Below, one piece after another: positions 38,901 through 47,131 of a stretch of 64,000 nt of DNA; within the stretch, counting starts at the first letter, position 1, and each line of letters starts with the position of its first letter. The stretch spans positions 5,952,001-6,016,000 of the forward strand of contig CM034107.1 in NCBI GenBank assembly GCA_019914945.1. Direction: 5' to 3'. The stretch is from Typha latifolia. Its lineage: Eukaryota > Streptophyta > Magnoliopsida > Poales > Typhaceae. The notes beneath the pieces are model-generated. The model was not told the origin of the DNA, ran no database searches, and saw only the letters and a list, made by a program, of their open reading frames with translations. The translations under genes and the position numbers were made by a program.

Positions 38901-41900
38901 ATTAAAATGGAATAGTTGCAGGAAGGAAAATTAAGTCTGATTTGCGTATTAGTAGCTATAAATAGGGGTAGCTACAAAGAGTGGGCAGCCTCCCCGCTGG
39001 ATTCGACTCTCAAATAAACTTTGAAATTAGCTCAGTATGATATCCTGGGCATATTGTTTGTCTTTCATTTCCAGTATTCTGAACCCCATAATGCATACAT
39101 ATAGAGAAGGCAAATAGGGGGGATTGGGTCAGACTTCAGGTTTTGGCATGCCTCAGGGGATTCTATTTTGTCTAACCCTGAGTTTTATAACATCCTTAAT
39201 TTTGACACTGATGTAAGTTCTAGCTGCTGCAGAACCCCAGATCTCTGATGTCATAAGTTATGAATTCCTTATTAACAGTGTTATTTATCCATTTTTAGGG
39301 AGTTAAAACTTACTTGAGTCTATACAACTGAAGGATTTGGGACCCTTGTCAATATTCAATTGACATCTGATCATATCTTATAGAATCTTCTAACATCAGG
39401 TCGCCATCTCTAATATTTACTTTGAACCATCTACTTTTAAGTAAATGGTGCTCAGCTACCAATGTTTCTTTTCTTGAATCTTATTACTGTGCTAGATATT
39501 CGAATTAGGAGTGCTGAGGAATATACTGTTATTATTCAATGGTGAAATATCCACGGGCTCCATTAATTTACTTTCAACTCGTCAATAATCAAAATTGATT
39601 CTGATGTTAGTATGGTACTTAACTATTCAGGATTTCAGGTTTATTCTCAATGGATATGTGCAACCTTGGCCCATCAAAACCATAACAATGATGATCAGCA
39701 CTGCATGTCCACATCTATTTTGGCTTCTCCTTTCGAATCCTTTGCTGATCTACATAGAAATGATAATCTTTCTTTCTTGGATCTTCATCAGACACCATTT
39801 TTTTTGGAATTCCATCGTGAAATTCAGTGACCTATGACAGTTCAATGATATATTTTGTAGCGATTATAGAATCAATCAATTCAAAATATTCAAATTAATT
39901 GTACATTATCTTTAACCTTTCTCAAATAAGCATGTGCTTTAAATCATGGATGAATAGTTATGAATCACCAAAGTGGTCTCACATGACATTGTTGCTTGAC
40001 AGTTGATATATAAACTGAAAATTATCTAGTAAAATCATGTCTTATTTTGGGCATAAGTAGAGTCTATACAACTTCAGTAGAAAGGAGATACGAATACATG
40101 AGTAGAGCCATTCTTCCTAAGAGGTAAAATAATTGACAGATAACATTATTACATTTATGTAGTATAATATCGATTACACAAGAAATGTTTTAACAAATCA
40201 TTTGGTATGAAATTCAACCGTTCAAAGTCATTACTAGACCACCCAATTTGATGATCCACTCTCTCTTGCTCTTCAGCAATGAAACTATCTTGGAACAAAT
40301 AGGTCATTTATTCTCAACTCATGCATAAGTATATTATAGAACAAATGAAACATAAACAGCTAATGATCTAAAACCTATGATGTGGCATTTAATCCACATG
40401 CATCATTATTAGGAAAATTTTGTGTTGGACTACTACATCTATCATTTTGCTATTATCAGTCTGCATTGGTGGGTTCAGTATCCAATAATATAACAAAAAG
40501 AACTCCAAATCAATTAGTTATTATTTAAATAAATCCTATATGCCATAGATCTATGGATGGCCGTGCTGGTCGGCATTTGTCGTGCTAGTAGCGGCACAGG
40601 TTGTGCCACTGACACCCCCATGCTGAGCTTTGCGCACTGGCACGGGTGTGTGCCGAGTTGTGCTAGTCCGGCACTGTTGCGTACCGGTTATTATGCCATG
40701 TGGAGCATTTTTTTTTTAAAATTTTTCTATTTGCATCAATTATTATCAAATCAACTGATTAATTAATAATTTAGAAGGCTTAGATAAAATTGATGATGAT
40801 GAGATTGAATATGATAATAATGATGGTGATGGTGGTGGTAATGATAATAATGACGAGACTTAGTCTGATGGTAGTGATGATAGGGATGAGATATACATCC
40901 CTATTACATAACTTTCTTAGAAAGGTATTGTTTTTATATAGGATTTGAGTATGTCGATAGTAGAACATCGGGAGAGGTGCACCCATAGGATGTTGAGTTC
41001 ATCATCATTACCATCATATCAATCACACTCATTAGAGTCATAACACCTTTATTATATTTTACATCTACAATCTGCATATGTTTATAGTGTGCCTATGTCG
41101 GTGCCGGTCATTTCCATGCATATTTAATATTTATATCATATTATAGGAGAATTATAAAATTTCTATTTGTATGAAGACTAAGACGTTATAATGGGAAATA
41201 TTATCGCTGGATGAGTTTTGAAGAATATCATTAGTATTTAATGCAATATTCTCGTGTCATTTTTGTGTGGGCAAATGAAGTCTTTGATCCTCCTCATCAT
41301 TTTATGTTCAACTAGATATTAGTTTTAATTATTGAACTATTATCAATTAATATTATGTGTTCAATTTTATGATGAAGTATTTAATTATATTATAGAGTAT
41401 TCAATTATTAATATTAGTATTAATGAATATATTCAATCATATTATGTGTTGATTAATATTTACCTTTAATAAAATGTCATTTACAAAAATAATCTAACTA
41501 TAATGTAGGTTTTAATACATATATTTAAATTAAAAAAAATTAAAGATTGACATACCGAAAATCTAAAAATATATCTGAATATTCTAAAAGGTTTATTAAA
41601 AAATACTATAAATGTGTGCCGATGATGTGTCTAAAGCATTTACTTTAATATTTTATTATGCATCCGTAATTATTCATTTCACTGAAGTTGATTATTGTAA
41701 ATTCTCCATACAGGGTCATGAGGTTGATGCTTTTGGCATTGGCACATACCTCGTCACATGCTATGCTCAGGCAGCACTTGGTTGTGTTTTCAAACTAGTA
41801 GAGATCAACAATCAGCCTCGCATCAAGCTTTCTGAAGATGTTACAAAGGTTTAGGTTTTATTAAAGTTAAGGTTGTTGCACTTATTTTCTTACCTAACTT

Positions 41901-43720
41901 CTTGTTCCATTTCTTGTTGTAGGTCTCTATACCATGTAAAAAACGATGTTACAGATTGTATGGGAGAGAAGGCTATCCATTGGTGGATATAATGACTGGG
42001 GAAAATGAGCCAGCTCTGAAGGTACAATGTACATCTTATTTCTAGTACCAAGAAACCTAATGAGGCTTTAGTTAATTTACATGTTGACAGCAAGAAAAAT
42101 ATGTATTAAGCATGTTAGTACTTAACTTTGTGATATAATTATACAACTTGCAACAAGGACCATAGAATGAGAAATTGGAATTCTGTTAGTTCATGTTTTT
42201 GCTTTTAATTCTTTCAGCAAATTTCAGTGAGCATGATACTCGACCTCATTCCATCACTTGATTGAGTATGAAGTGTTAATTAAAATTTTAATTTCTTACT
42301 TTTCTTCCCTGCACTTAATAGGTTGGAGAAAGAATCTTGTGTCGTCATCCATTCAATGAATCAAAAAGAGCATATGTCGTACCACAGTATGTTGAGGAGC
42401 TTTTGAAGTGTTATTGGCCTGGAGGTTCATGTATGGATATCTATTCTTCATTAGCATACCTAGACTTTTCAATTCACTAACATGAAGCTATCTGATTACC
42501 TTAAAATGCACAGTATGAAAAACTTCCAACAGTGACCATTAAGTAGTCTTTCCACGTAGCCACAATATGATTTGTCGAAGTCTGAGAACTTAATTAAAGT
42601 GGCCAAGAGAACTGTGGTGGTCTTGTTATAGTTTCGAGGACTTGAAACTCAGAAGGCTAATTAGTTGCTAACCTTTTCATATTCTAGATTATCTCAGTTT
42701 GGGTAGACAACCATTACATTCTCCTGGATATGAACATGTCATAAATGATAAGTAAAACACAAACAAAAACAGTCAGATAATATCTTTACCAAAACAAGAG
42801 TCGGATAATATCCTATCATTTCCAGTTCTATATCAGATTTGTACTCATATACAAATACGTATATGGGCTAAAGATTACTATAGGAACATATATCTGTATA
42901 CCAATTTAGTTTTAAATATTATGAAAAAACTCAAGATAGGAAAAATGAGCCGAATAAAGCATGTTTTAGTAGAGTTTTTGACCAATTTTCTATCCCTATA
43001 ATTTTTTTTTTATTTTTCTATGTTTTTTAAACTCTTTACCAAATTACTATGATTTCTGCCATGTAATTGCCCCATTAATGAATGGGGATATAGGTAAACA
43101 ATTGTCTGGGACATAATAATATAGCTTGAAAGAGTTGCTTTTGGTGAAAGCGTATTATTGTCCTAATAAACTGTGTTCGTCAACCAAGTTTGTTCAGTGG
43201 GGAAAAACCGGGCCAGGGCTCAAATGAATTTGGCATTGGCTAAGTGTTTGTTCTTGAATAACGGAAATGGAAAGACAGAGGGAGAGAGATGCACTCTTGT
43301 AATTGCCGAAATTGTATGACCACCATGATTGTTGCAGACATAATTATTGACAAATCATAAGGTTTATGTTGCAATCCACCAACCTCAAATTGCAAACAGT
43401 GCTTATGCACAACTTTATGAATTTGATTCTCTTTACTTCAAGGTAAAACTCGGGAAGAGCTACCATCACTAGAGAAAATCAGAAATCGCTGCATGCAGCA
43501 TCTCGACCTAATGCGACCAGATCATATGAGGAGGTTAAACCCAACGCCCTACAAGGTGCTATTGTCTTTTCTGTTTGATTTATTTTATCACAATCATATC
43601 ATTAGTGGTTCTGGACTGAAAAATAACTTATTTCATGACCAGGTAAGTGTGAGTGCAAAGTTGTATGATTTCATCCATTTCCTATGGCTTAGTGAGGCAC
43701 CGGTCGGCGAACTGCAATGA
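17757..43720 (+). CDS. NAPRT: Nicotinate phosphoribosyltransferase (NAPRT), 15 exons, 563 aa
   Basis: The enzyme joins nicotinate to PRPP, with ATP, to give nicotinate mononucleotide and pyrophosphate: the entry step of the Preiss-Handler NAD salvage route, in the cytosol. The exons are 17757-17923, 18882-19026, 21995-22114, 22275-22409, 22493-22554, 23662-23737, 28142-28243, 35065-35181, 37112-37170, 38636-38810, 41714-41848, 41923-42021, 42322-42430, 43443-43555 and 43643-43720. They sum to 1692 nt without a stop or frame break, and all introns are GT-AG. Landmarks are [10 protein letters not shown] (32-41), GTHSHAF (224-230) with conserved active-site histidines, RLDSGDL (335-341) in the phosphoribosyl-binding region, [17 protein letters not shown] (370-386) and the C-terminal APVGELQ. 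Family identity follows close agreement with plant NAPRT sequences known to me. No targeting peptide is seen. An in-frame TAG just upstream fixes the start. Introns 6 (4.4 kb) and 7 (6.8 kb) are swollen by transposons. Confidence 0.95.
18882..19026 (+). CDS. NAPRT: NAPRT exon 2 (residues 56-104)
   Basis: Follows TTTCAG and begins with [19 protein letters not shown], a signature of the family N-terminal domain. It ends TGTGAG before GTTTGG in phase 0. Confidence 0.94.
20099..21350 (-). mobile_element. H1: internally deleted hAT-like element in intron 2
   Basis: A 1252-bp element with imperfect inverted ends: left CAAGGTTTCCTGTATGAGG, right (reverse complement) CAAGGTTCCAAGTATCGG. ATACGGCCGATACGGCC-type subterminal repeats occur at both ends (20130-20185 and 21255-21330). 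The outermost CAAGG and the dense GC-rich subterminal repeats fit the hAT superfamily. The flanks AGTAAAAT and GATAAATC match only partly, so the 8-bp duplication is not proven. The interior carries one minus-strand open frame. Confidence 0.6.
20347..20715 (-). CDS. 122-aa open frame of H1, hAT C-terminal-like
   Basis: Starts [14 protein letters not shown], contains an acidic/Ser segment and ends in a Tyr/Gln/Ser-rich tail ([14 protein letters not shown], then [14 protein letters not shown]). Low-complexity tails of this kind follow the dimerisation domain in plant hAT transposases. The DNA-binding and catalytic parts are absent, so a start segment appears fused to the tail by internal deletion. 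A longer in-frame ATG at 20880 adds only a Ser/Leu/Phe-rich leader made of GA microsatellite and is not preferred. Expression is unknown; it may be a non-functional remnant that happens to be open. Not recognised as a host gene. Confidence 0.35.
   Translation of the reverse strand: MAKASTSRSATRDSISTNTSHNPDDTYGGEIVPSTFVEESQGGVKIEDRETKDIYTYQQRRHKMHFSFYDYGISNIYYLKPSQDPYASYYSQFSQAQDTNANYYDDEDYRNLQEPTQYSSKF
21995..22114 (+). CDS. NAPRT: NAPRT exon 3 (residues 105-144)
   Basis: Acceptor CTCTAG, donor GTAAGC. Encodes [17 protein letters not shown] and [20 protein letters not shown], the conserved link from the N-terminal to the catalytic domain. Confidence 0.94.
22275..22409 (+). CDS. NAPRT: NAPRT exon 4 (residues 145-189)
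   Basis: Acceptor TCCTAG, donor GTAGGT, phase 0. Encodes [19 protein letters not shown] and LEFGLRRAQ; the latter carries conserved basic residues of the catalytic core. Confidence 0.94.
22493..22554 (+). CDS. NAPRT: NAPRT exon 5 (residues 190-210)
   Basis: Short 62-nt exon encoding [20 protein letters not shown]. Acceptor TTCTTAG, donor GTTTAT. It leaves two bases of the Ser210 codon for the next exon. Confidence 0.93.
23662..23737 (+). CDS. NAPRT: NAPRT exon 6 (residues 210-235)
   Basis: Acceptor TTAACAG, donor GTAAGT. Encodes [21 protein letters not shown]226 and H228 lie in the conserved active-site loop, where NAPRT enzymes carry the histidine that is phosphorylated during ATP use. Confidence 0.94.
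23890..24400. repeat. Dispersed repeat with ACTATTTGGGATCGGCTAT signature, intron 6
   Basis: The motif CCAACTATTTGGGATCGGCT, followed by TTCTCCATTCGGCTCTATTT, is one I recognise as a common dispersed plant repeat. The stretch continues to GGGTGAGCCCAATCCCATTGG near 24340. Superfamily and exact ends are unresolved. Confidence 0.4.
24410..25290. repeat. GAGCTCGGCTCGA-rich element, intron 6
   Basis: Both ends are packed with direct and inverted GAGCCTGAGC, GGCTCGGCTC and CTCGAGCTTG words (24415-24540 and 25040-25290), surrounding a GGAGGA-rich centre. This is the pattern of a non-autonomous DNA transposon with subterminal repeats. Exact ends and target duplication are not identified. Confidence 0.45.
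25328..25968. mobile_element. H3: 641-bp hAT-type MITE, intron 6
   Basis: Left end CACTGTTTTGAAAAGCGG and right end (reverse complement) CAATGTTTTAAAAAGCGG form an 18-bp inverted repeat with two mismatches. Flanking 8-mers GTTAGGCT (25320-25327) and GTTAGGCC (25969-25976) are a target duplication with one mismatch. Subterminal GGCGGCC/AGGCGCTAGGCGG repeats are typical of hAT derivatives. There is no coding capacity. Confidence 0.85.
25985..26720 (+). repeat. Probable solo LTR fragment, intron 6
   Basis: It has a CACTATATAATC box at 26150, a C/T-rich leader (26210-26260), and a segment 26470-26640 (TTTGGTCATTG, CATAACTTTTGATCTAG, GAGATTTTGATTGCATTGG) that matches the inverse of 14130-14270 in R2. 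No gag or pol is attached. The ends are not resolved. Confidence 0.4.
26898..28048 (+). mobile_element. H2-A: hAT-like element, intron 6
   Basis: Left end CAAGGATGGCCATGCCGGTC pairs with the right end, whose reverse complement begins CAAAGATGACTGTGCCAGTT. The AT-rich interior (27060-27240) matches H2-C at about 41235-41400. The coding-like middle kept in B and C is missing. The adjacent 8-mers TCTATGGC and GTTCTTAA do not match. A 14-bp direct repeat GAATTCTATGGCCA occurs at 26886-26899 and 27997-28010. A MITE is nested at 27273-27670. Confidence 0.6.
27273..27670. mobile_element. 398-bp Mutator-type MITE nested in H2-A
   Basis: The ends are long inverted repeats (GGGAATTTTATAAATCATAC left; GAGTATTTTATAAATCACAC right in reverse complement) that continue for about 80 bp, including CTATTTTGTRATTCACAC. 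The flanks TTAGTACAA (27264-27272) and TTAATACAC (27671-27679) are a 9-bp duplication with two mismatches, the size made by Mutator-like transposases. Confidence 0.75.
28142..28243 (+). CDS. NAPRT: NAPRT exon 7 (residues 236-269)
   Basis: Acceptor TTTTCAG after the 4.4-kb intron 6, donor GTGATT, phase 0. Encodes [16 protein letters not shown] and [14 protein letters not shown], a less conserved part of the family. Confidence 0.92.
28374..28477. repeat. 53-bp tandem duplication with inner 17-bp repeat, intron 7
   Basis: CTCAAATGTTCACTTCATTT recurs 53 bp downstream, and TTTGGTCACACATGCTA occurs three times within 100 bp. This is a simple local duplication. Confidence 0.9.
29140..30367 (-). mobile_element. 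H2-B: hAT-like element with perfect 8-bp target duplication, intron 7
   Basis: A 1228-bp element: left end CAGTGATGGCCGTGCCGG, right end (reverse complement) CAAGGATGGCCGTGCTAG. Flanking CTCGAGTA at 29132-29139 and 30368-30375 is a perfect 8-bp duplication, diagnostic for hAT-type insertion. GGCACG/CGTGCC words are dense in both subterminal zones. The interior holds a broken minus-strand frame. H2-A and H2-C are its relatives within the same gene. Confidence 0.85.
29660..30103 (-). pseudogene. hAT C-terminal tail remnant in H2-B
   Basis: Two minus-strand frames, 30103-29903 (ending [12 protein letters not shown]) and 29902-29660 ([14 protein letters not shown] and then a Pro/Tyr-rich run), form one frame interrupted by a single stop. 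The Pro/Tyr-rich tail resembles that of H1 in style. The same DNA on the + strand of H2-C (40955-41120) is clearly homologous. No catalytic domain remains. Confidence 0.45.
31575..31678. repeat. Perfect 52-bp tandem duplication, intron 7
   Basis: Units 31575-31626 and 31627-31678 appear identical (starting CTTAATATTTGCCAAGC and ending GAGTAGGATAAT), so the event is recent or the copy number is polymorphic. Confidence 0.95.
32168..32207. repeat. GA/GAA microsatellite, intron 7
   Basis: GAGA then (GAA)n of about 30 bp. Confidence 0.9.
32311..32572. repeat. Diverged 129-bp tandem repeat, intron 7
   Basis: GATTCTAATAGGAA...TTTCCTAATAGG and CAATTTAGGTAATAA..GACATCCCCC recur with a period of about 129 bp (32311-32439 and 32440-32572). 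The ACATCCCCCACATATAAG text is typical of LTR sequence, so this may be part of a decayed Copia-type LTR. Confidence 0.65.
33353..34852 (-). mobile_element. M: small complete LTR element on the minus strand, intron 7
   Basis: Direct repeats at about 33353-33785 and 34496-34852 share long blocks (GGTGGACCTTC, GAGAGATAACATGG, CCAAAAG.AAAC, CATGTTTGAGC, GAGAAATCAACTT). The right copy starts TGATG and ends CATCA. On the minus strand TGGTATCAAAGTG (34492-34480) directly follows the right LTR and is a primer-binding site for initiator Met-tRNA. The flanks GTTTG (33348-33352) and ATTTG (34853-34857) match at four of five bases. The interior of about 710 bp encodes no recognisable gag or pol, so it is a non-autonomous element. 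Confidence 0.7.
35065..35181 (+). CDS. NAPRT: NAPRT exon 8 (residues 270-308)
   Basis: Acceptor CTTTCAG after the 6.8-kb intron 7, donor GTAAGT. Encodes [20 protein letters not shown] and then [16 protein letters not shown]. The first ten residues differ from Arabidopsis, but phase 0 and the downstream match support this boundary. Confidence 0.92.
37112..37170 (+). CDS. NAPRT: NAPRT exon 9 (residues 309-328)
   Basis: 59-nt exon encoding [19 protein letters not shown]. Acceptor TATCAG, donor GTAAAC; it leaves two bases of Gly328. Confidence 0.93.
38284..38314. repeat. AAAAG microsatellite, intron 9
   Basis: Short GAAAA/AAAAG repeats of about 30 bp. Confidence 0.8.
38636..38810 (+). CDS. NAPRT: NAPRT exon 10 (residues 328-386)
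   Basis: Encodes [20 protein letters not shown] and [18 protein letters not shown], the strongest part of the phosphoribosyl/phosphate-binding barrel. Acceptor ACACAG, donor GTAATG. Confidence 0.95.
40551..41630 (+). mobile_element. H2-C: hAT-like element, intron 10
   Basis: The left end CTATGGATGGCCGTGCTGG and the GGCACGGGTGTGTGCC zone match H2-A and B. The segment 40925-41120 (AGGTGCACCCATAGGATG, TCATCATCATTACCATCAT, CAATCTGCATATG) matches the H2-B interior in reverse complement. The part 40790-40870 encodes an Asp/Asn/Gly-rich stretch. The right end is eroded after ATAAATGTGTGCCG; no target duplication was found. Confidence 0.6.
41714..41848 (+). CDS. NAPRT: NAPRT exon 11 (residues 387-431)
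   Basis: Encodes [20 protein letters not shown] and [17 protein letters not shown], nearly identical to other plant NAPRTs. Acceptor TACAG, donor GTTTAG; the next intron is only 74 nt. Confidence 0.95.
41923..42021 (+). CDS. NAPRT: NAPRT exon 12 (residues 432-464)
   Basis: Encodes [20 protein letters not shown] and [12 protein letters not shown]. Acceptor TTGTAG, donor GTACAA, phase 0. Confidence 0.94.
42322..42430 (+). CDS. NAPRT: NAPRT exon 13 (residues 465-501)
   Basis: Encodes [20 protein letters not shown] and [12 protein letters not shown]. Acceptor AATAG, donor GTATGG. One base of codon 501 is left, which becomes Cys after splicing. Confidence 0.92.
43443..43555 (+). CDS. NAPRT: NAPRT exon 14 (residues 501-538)
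   Basis: Acceptor TTCAAG. Encodes [20 protein letters not shown] and [14 protein letters not shown] of the C-terminal domain. It ends before GTGCTA in phase 0. Confidence 0.92.
43643..43720 (+). CDS. NAPRT: NAPRT exon 15 (residues 539-563 and stop)
   Basis: Encodes [20 protein letters not shown] then VGELQ and TGA, the canonical plant C-terminus. Its first bases, GTAAGT, follow CAG and so also spell a perfect donor consensus. The preceding 87-nt intron has no in-frame stop. Confidence 0.93.
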   Translation, partial: VSVSAKLYDFIHFLWLSEAPVGELQ

Positions 43721-44000
43721 AGAGTTGAATGCAGCACCATGTTGAGGATTCGAAGTATATTAATAATTGAAGAGTTCCGTGGAGTAGCATGTGCATCAGA
43801 CAATGAGGGCGCTATTGTATCAGAGTGTGTATACGATGTATGTGTAAAAATGCAAGTAAGTATATAGGTTCTTTTATTCTGAATTGCTGCAGGTTGAGGT
43901 AATCAACAATGTTTCATCTCAACCATGTTGAATGAAATATTCTTAACCGAGAGAACATACCGGTTTAACTCTGAAGAAAATAAAATGCCATGTTTGAACG
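43721..44000 (+). terminator. Probable NAPRT 3' UTR with AATAAA signal
   Basis: AATAAA occurs at 43979-43984, about 260 bp after the stop codon, in AT-rich sequence, a usual distance for a plant 3' UTR. The cleavage site is not determined. Confidence 0.45.
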
Positions 44001-44819
44001 TTTGCTTCTATATCCGATGCAGTGTTAAGTTTGGACATGGTAAAATGGACGGCTCTTCACGAACGAATAAATCTTCTCATACCATCGCCTATTAGAGCCT
44101 CAAGAACTGATCATGCTCGACGCTGGTCGCTGGATTAGCGAAACACCCAAAATACTATTGCATGTGTTTCTCATTCGAACTTGCTTACTTACAAGTCGGC
44201 AAATGACTCCTCTGCTTTTGCTTCCCTCGCAGGTCGTAAGGCGATGTAGTTTATGTGTTTGTAGATATTGAATATGTGGAAATAGCTATAATTTTAAACA
44301 AATGCCACCGACAAATAGTTATCAAATTTCTCACCAAATTATAGTTAAAAAAAGAAGTAATATAGCTCTCCTTCCCTTTCATCGAAGGTGAAGAAACTAT
44401 GTTTTGCCATGCATTATATTATCTCTAAGTGCATAGTGACTCTACATAAGGGATCCATTTTCAGAATACTATACTTAAGATTTATATTGATGTAGCGTCT
44501 TTAGAAACATACGCTGAAAGCTCCCTTAGTTCCTCCTTGTCTTCTCCCTCATAGTGACGATATGTGGGGTTAAAATGCTGTCTCCATCCATGTGGGATTA
44601 CAATGCAGTCTCTCTCCATGCAAGCCATTCTCACCGTGAAACGGATTCAAGTGTATTTTGCCACCTAAAATACCAATTGCAGCCCTTTTGTATAGATTTA
44701 ACTGTCCGCAGATGGGAGAAATTCATTAAGATTCTAATGAACAGGCTACAACAAGGGACATGTCATCCTAGATTCTATAATGAATGGATCGGACCGCCAT
44801 CATAGCCAGAGTGAGCACA
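44001..44819. other. Short intergenic stretch between NAPRT and the LINE
   Basis: No gene or RNA gene was recognised. An open frame at 44554-44805 of 83 codons has no recognisable motif and is not called. Confidence 0.5.
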
Positions 44820-46248
44820 GGCATTATTAGCGCTACTCAAGAAGCATACTTGATATTTGGATACAGAGAGAGAAGCTGCAAACATTCTTACAGGATGCCT
44901 AAATTGACTAGTTGATTTCTAGATCTCGGGCTTGGATAGCTTTCACTAGAACTTGGCAGTCCGAATAGAGCCAAGCAGTCCTAGAGTTCTCCCATGGTTA
45001 ATTCCTTGATCTCTTCCAATATTATTAGCCCTTCACCCATTATATGACCGCACAGGACTCCAGAGAAAGAGATTTTCCTTAGCCAGCCCTGTGAATGGAG
45101 TTGAAAATAGCAATCCCAATTCCACCACCCGGAGCTGTGCCAGAAAGCATCCACCATACTTATAGCATCTCCGCAAACAGAACCCCTAGCAGAAGGGGGA
45201 AGAGACTCAGAGCTGGTCAAGGGGCAATCAAATGGGAGACTTTGAGGGCGGCTTGAGAAACTTTCAGCTTGACGTAAGACCGCCAAAGGTTCAGCCTTGG
45301 TGTTTCTGAAGACCTAGTCATTTCTGGCCTTCCATAAGGGCCCACTTCACTAAGAAAGCAAAAGAAAGGAGATCTTGAGAGAGGTGAGAGTTCATGTTAA
45401 GAATCTAATTTGCCAAGCTAGGAGGGCAGGAATCAAATCTCAGATACAACCTTGAAGAAAACCATACCCTTCTAGCCACGGTACAGCCGAAAAGATATTC
45501 AATAGATTCTGATTCCTTTCCACGGGTAGGACAAAGCTCATTTAGATGCGACAGGTCTTTTCTTCAGACCATGAGGACCAGTAGTGCTCCCACCACAGCT
45601 CGCCAAACAAAATCTTTGATGCGAGGGGTGGCTTCATTGAGTTTCCAAATTAGTTTCCAAACCTTTGAGGAAGAGAGGTTCGAGGAACCAGACAAAGAGG
45701 CCTAGTCTCCGTAACATAGTTCTTGGTAGGCCAATTTAGAGGAGAACTAACTGGAAGGGATGAGGGTCCGTATTAACTTGTTTGGAGAGTTACAGGAGGC
45801 CGGACTGACAAAGGTACTAAGGATAGTGTTGGTGATCGCTCTTGGGAAGATGGAGAAGATTAAGCTCCAGTTCTAGCTGCCATTATTCAGTAAATGGCTT
45901 ACCTTCAAAATATATGGAGGCATAGGGATATCATTTTTGATAGTCTCAGAGATCTAGGGTTCGTCTCTAATTGACACCGAGGAGTCGTCGCCAATAATCC
46001 ATCACTCTGCTTTTCTAACCATGACTCGAACATTGATCATCGAGTTCCACATCCAGCTTGCCTTTTATTGCTAGCTTGTCAAATGGTGGTCATAGGAAAG
46101 TATTTCGCCTTTATAATCCGGGCCCAAGGCGAAGCAAGCATCCTCCATGCGAATTTGGCCACAAGTGCCTAATTAACAACCCCTAGCTTCCTAACTCCCA
46201 AACCACCACGGCTCTAGGGAATGCAACAGTCATCCCAGGTCTTGAGAT
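44820..46248 (-). pseudogene. LINE (L1-type) 3' part: RT end, zf-RVT and RNase H remnants
   Basis: On the minus strand, with frameshifts, I read in order: IP.SRGGLGVRKLG, VAKFAWRMLAS and IIKAKYFP near 46210-46090 (the region after the RT palm of plant LINEs); then IKDFVWRAVVGAL, CPTRGKESESIEYLF and CTVARRVW near 45640-45460 (the zf-RVT type region); and near 45150-44960 a stretch like VDAFW..SG and GGIGIAIFNS (RNase H). Many stops and frame changes show it is dead. Its 5' side is cut at 46249 by the LTR of element Q. The 3' end is not defined. Confidence 0.7.
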
Positions 46249-47083
46249 TGTAACCGATAGCTAATAGTTTAATTGTGAAGAAAATAAAAATTTAAGCAGT
46301 TGAAAGAACCAATCCCTGAATTAGAGGTTAGAATGACCCTGCAGGCGTTTGAACACTAATTCCTGAGAGCAGAAGGAGTTTAAGACATTTGACAGCCCTT
46401 TTAGGGTTTGAATGCAAATTCCCAAAAGCCAAAGGAGCATTAAGGTGTTCTTACAACCATGCAGGCATTCAAATGCCCGACACTGAGGTTCTTATGTCTA
46501 GATGTTTTTTTTTATAGTATTTTTGCTTATGTTGGGTAGTCAGACTCGAGTTTGTTTGATTCGCTTTCTAAGTCTAGTCAAGTCAGAGAGCCACATATAA
46601 ATAGATATGGTGTGCACTTGGTTAGTCATCTTAGATTATTGAATTTTATTTGGAAGATTGTTTTCTTCTTTCTTGTTTGACTAGCCCCAAGGTGGTTGCC
46701 TTAGCCACCATCTAGGTCGACCACCACTGCCTACCTCCTCGTCTGGCCACACCCCCTTGACCCTAAGGAAAAATCCTACTTCTTATCTATCCATTTCCTT
46801 TTGATTACATTGATTTCCACCGTTGCCATCTCCACCGCCTTTCCACAATCCTAGGCTGATCACCACTATGCCCACTTCAATCACCCTTTTCATGATCCAC
46901 TTTGATTGATTTGTCCTCCATCCCCAATCTATCACATTCCCAAAGCCATGCATCTGTCTAATCGTTGAATCTATATCTTCATCTTAACCTTGACTATCCA
47001 CGGTAACCCTAACTTGAGTCAGATTCCAATTATATCTTCGGATTTGGACTGTAGCGCTCGCGGGGTTGGGAAGGTGATCTTAA
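46249..47083 (+). repeat. 5' LTR of Ty3/Gypsy remnant Q
   Basis: It begins TGTAACCGATAGCTAATAG and matches 52310-52752 over about 440 bp (GTGAAGAAAATAAA, GAAAGAACCAATC, GTATTTTTGCTTATGTTGG, GTTTGATTCG). A TATAAATAG box lies near 46594. It is followed by the primer-binding site at 47086. Confidence 0.7.
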
Positions 47084-47085
47084 AG

Positions 47086-47097
47086 TGGTATCAAAGC
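47086..47097 (+). other. Primer-binding site of Q (initiator Met-tRNA)
   Basis: TGGTATCAAAGC matches the usual plant LTR retrotransposon PBS with one change and lies a few bases after the LTR. Confidence 0.7.
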
Positions 47098-47131
47098 AGG
47101 TCAGACCTTGGACCACTTTGAAGCTCCATTA

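Noticed and set aside
40780..40986. 68-codon minus-strand frame rich in Ile/Thr
   Set aside because: Antisense of the Asp/Asn-rich remnant in H2-C.
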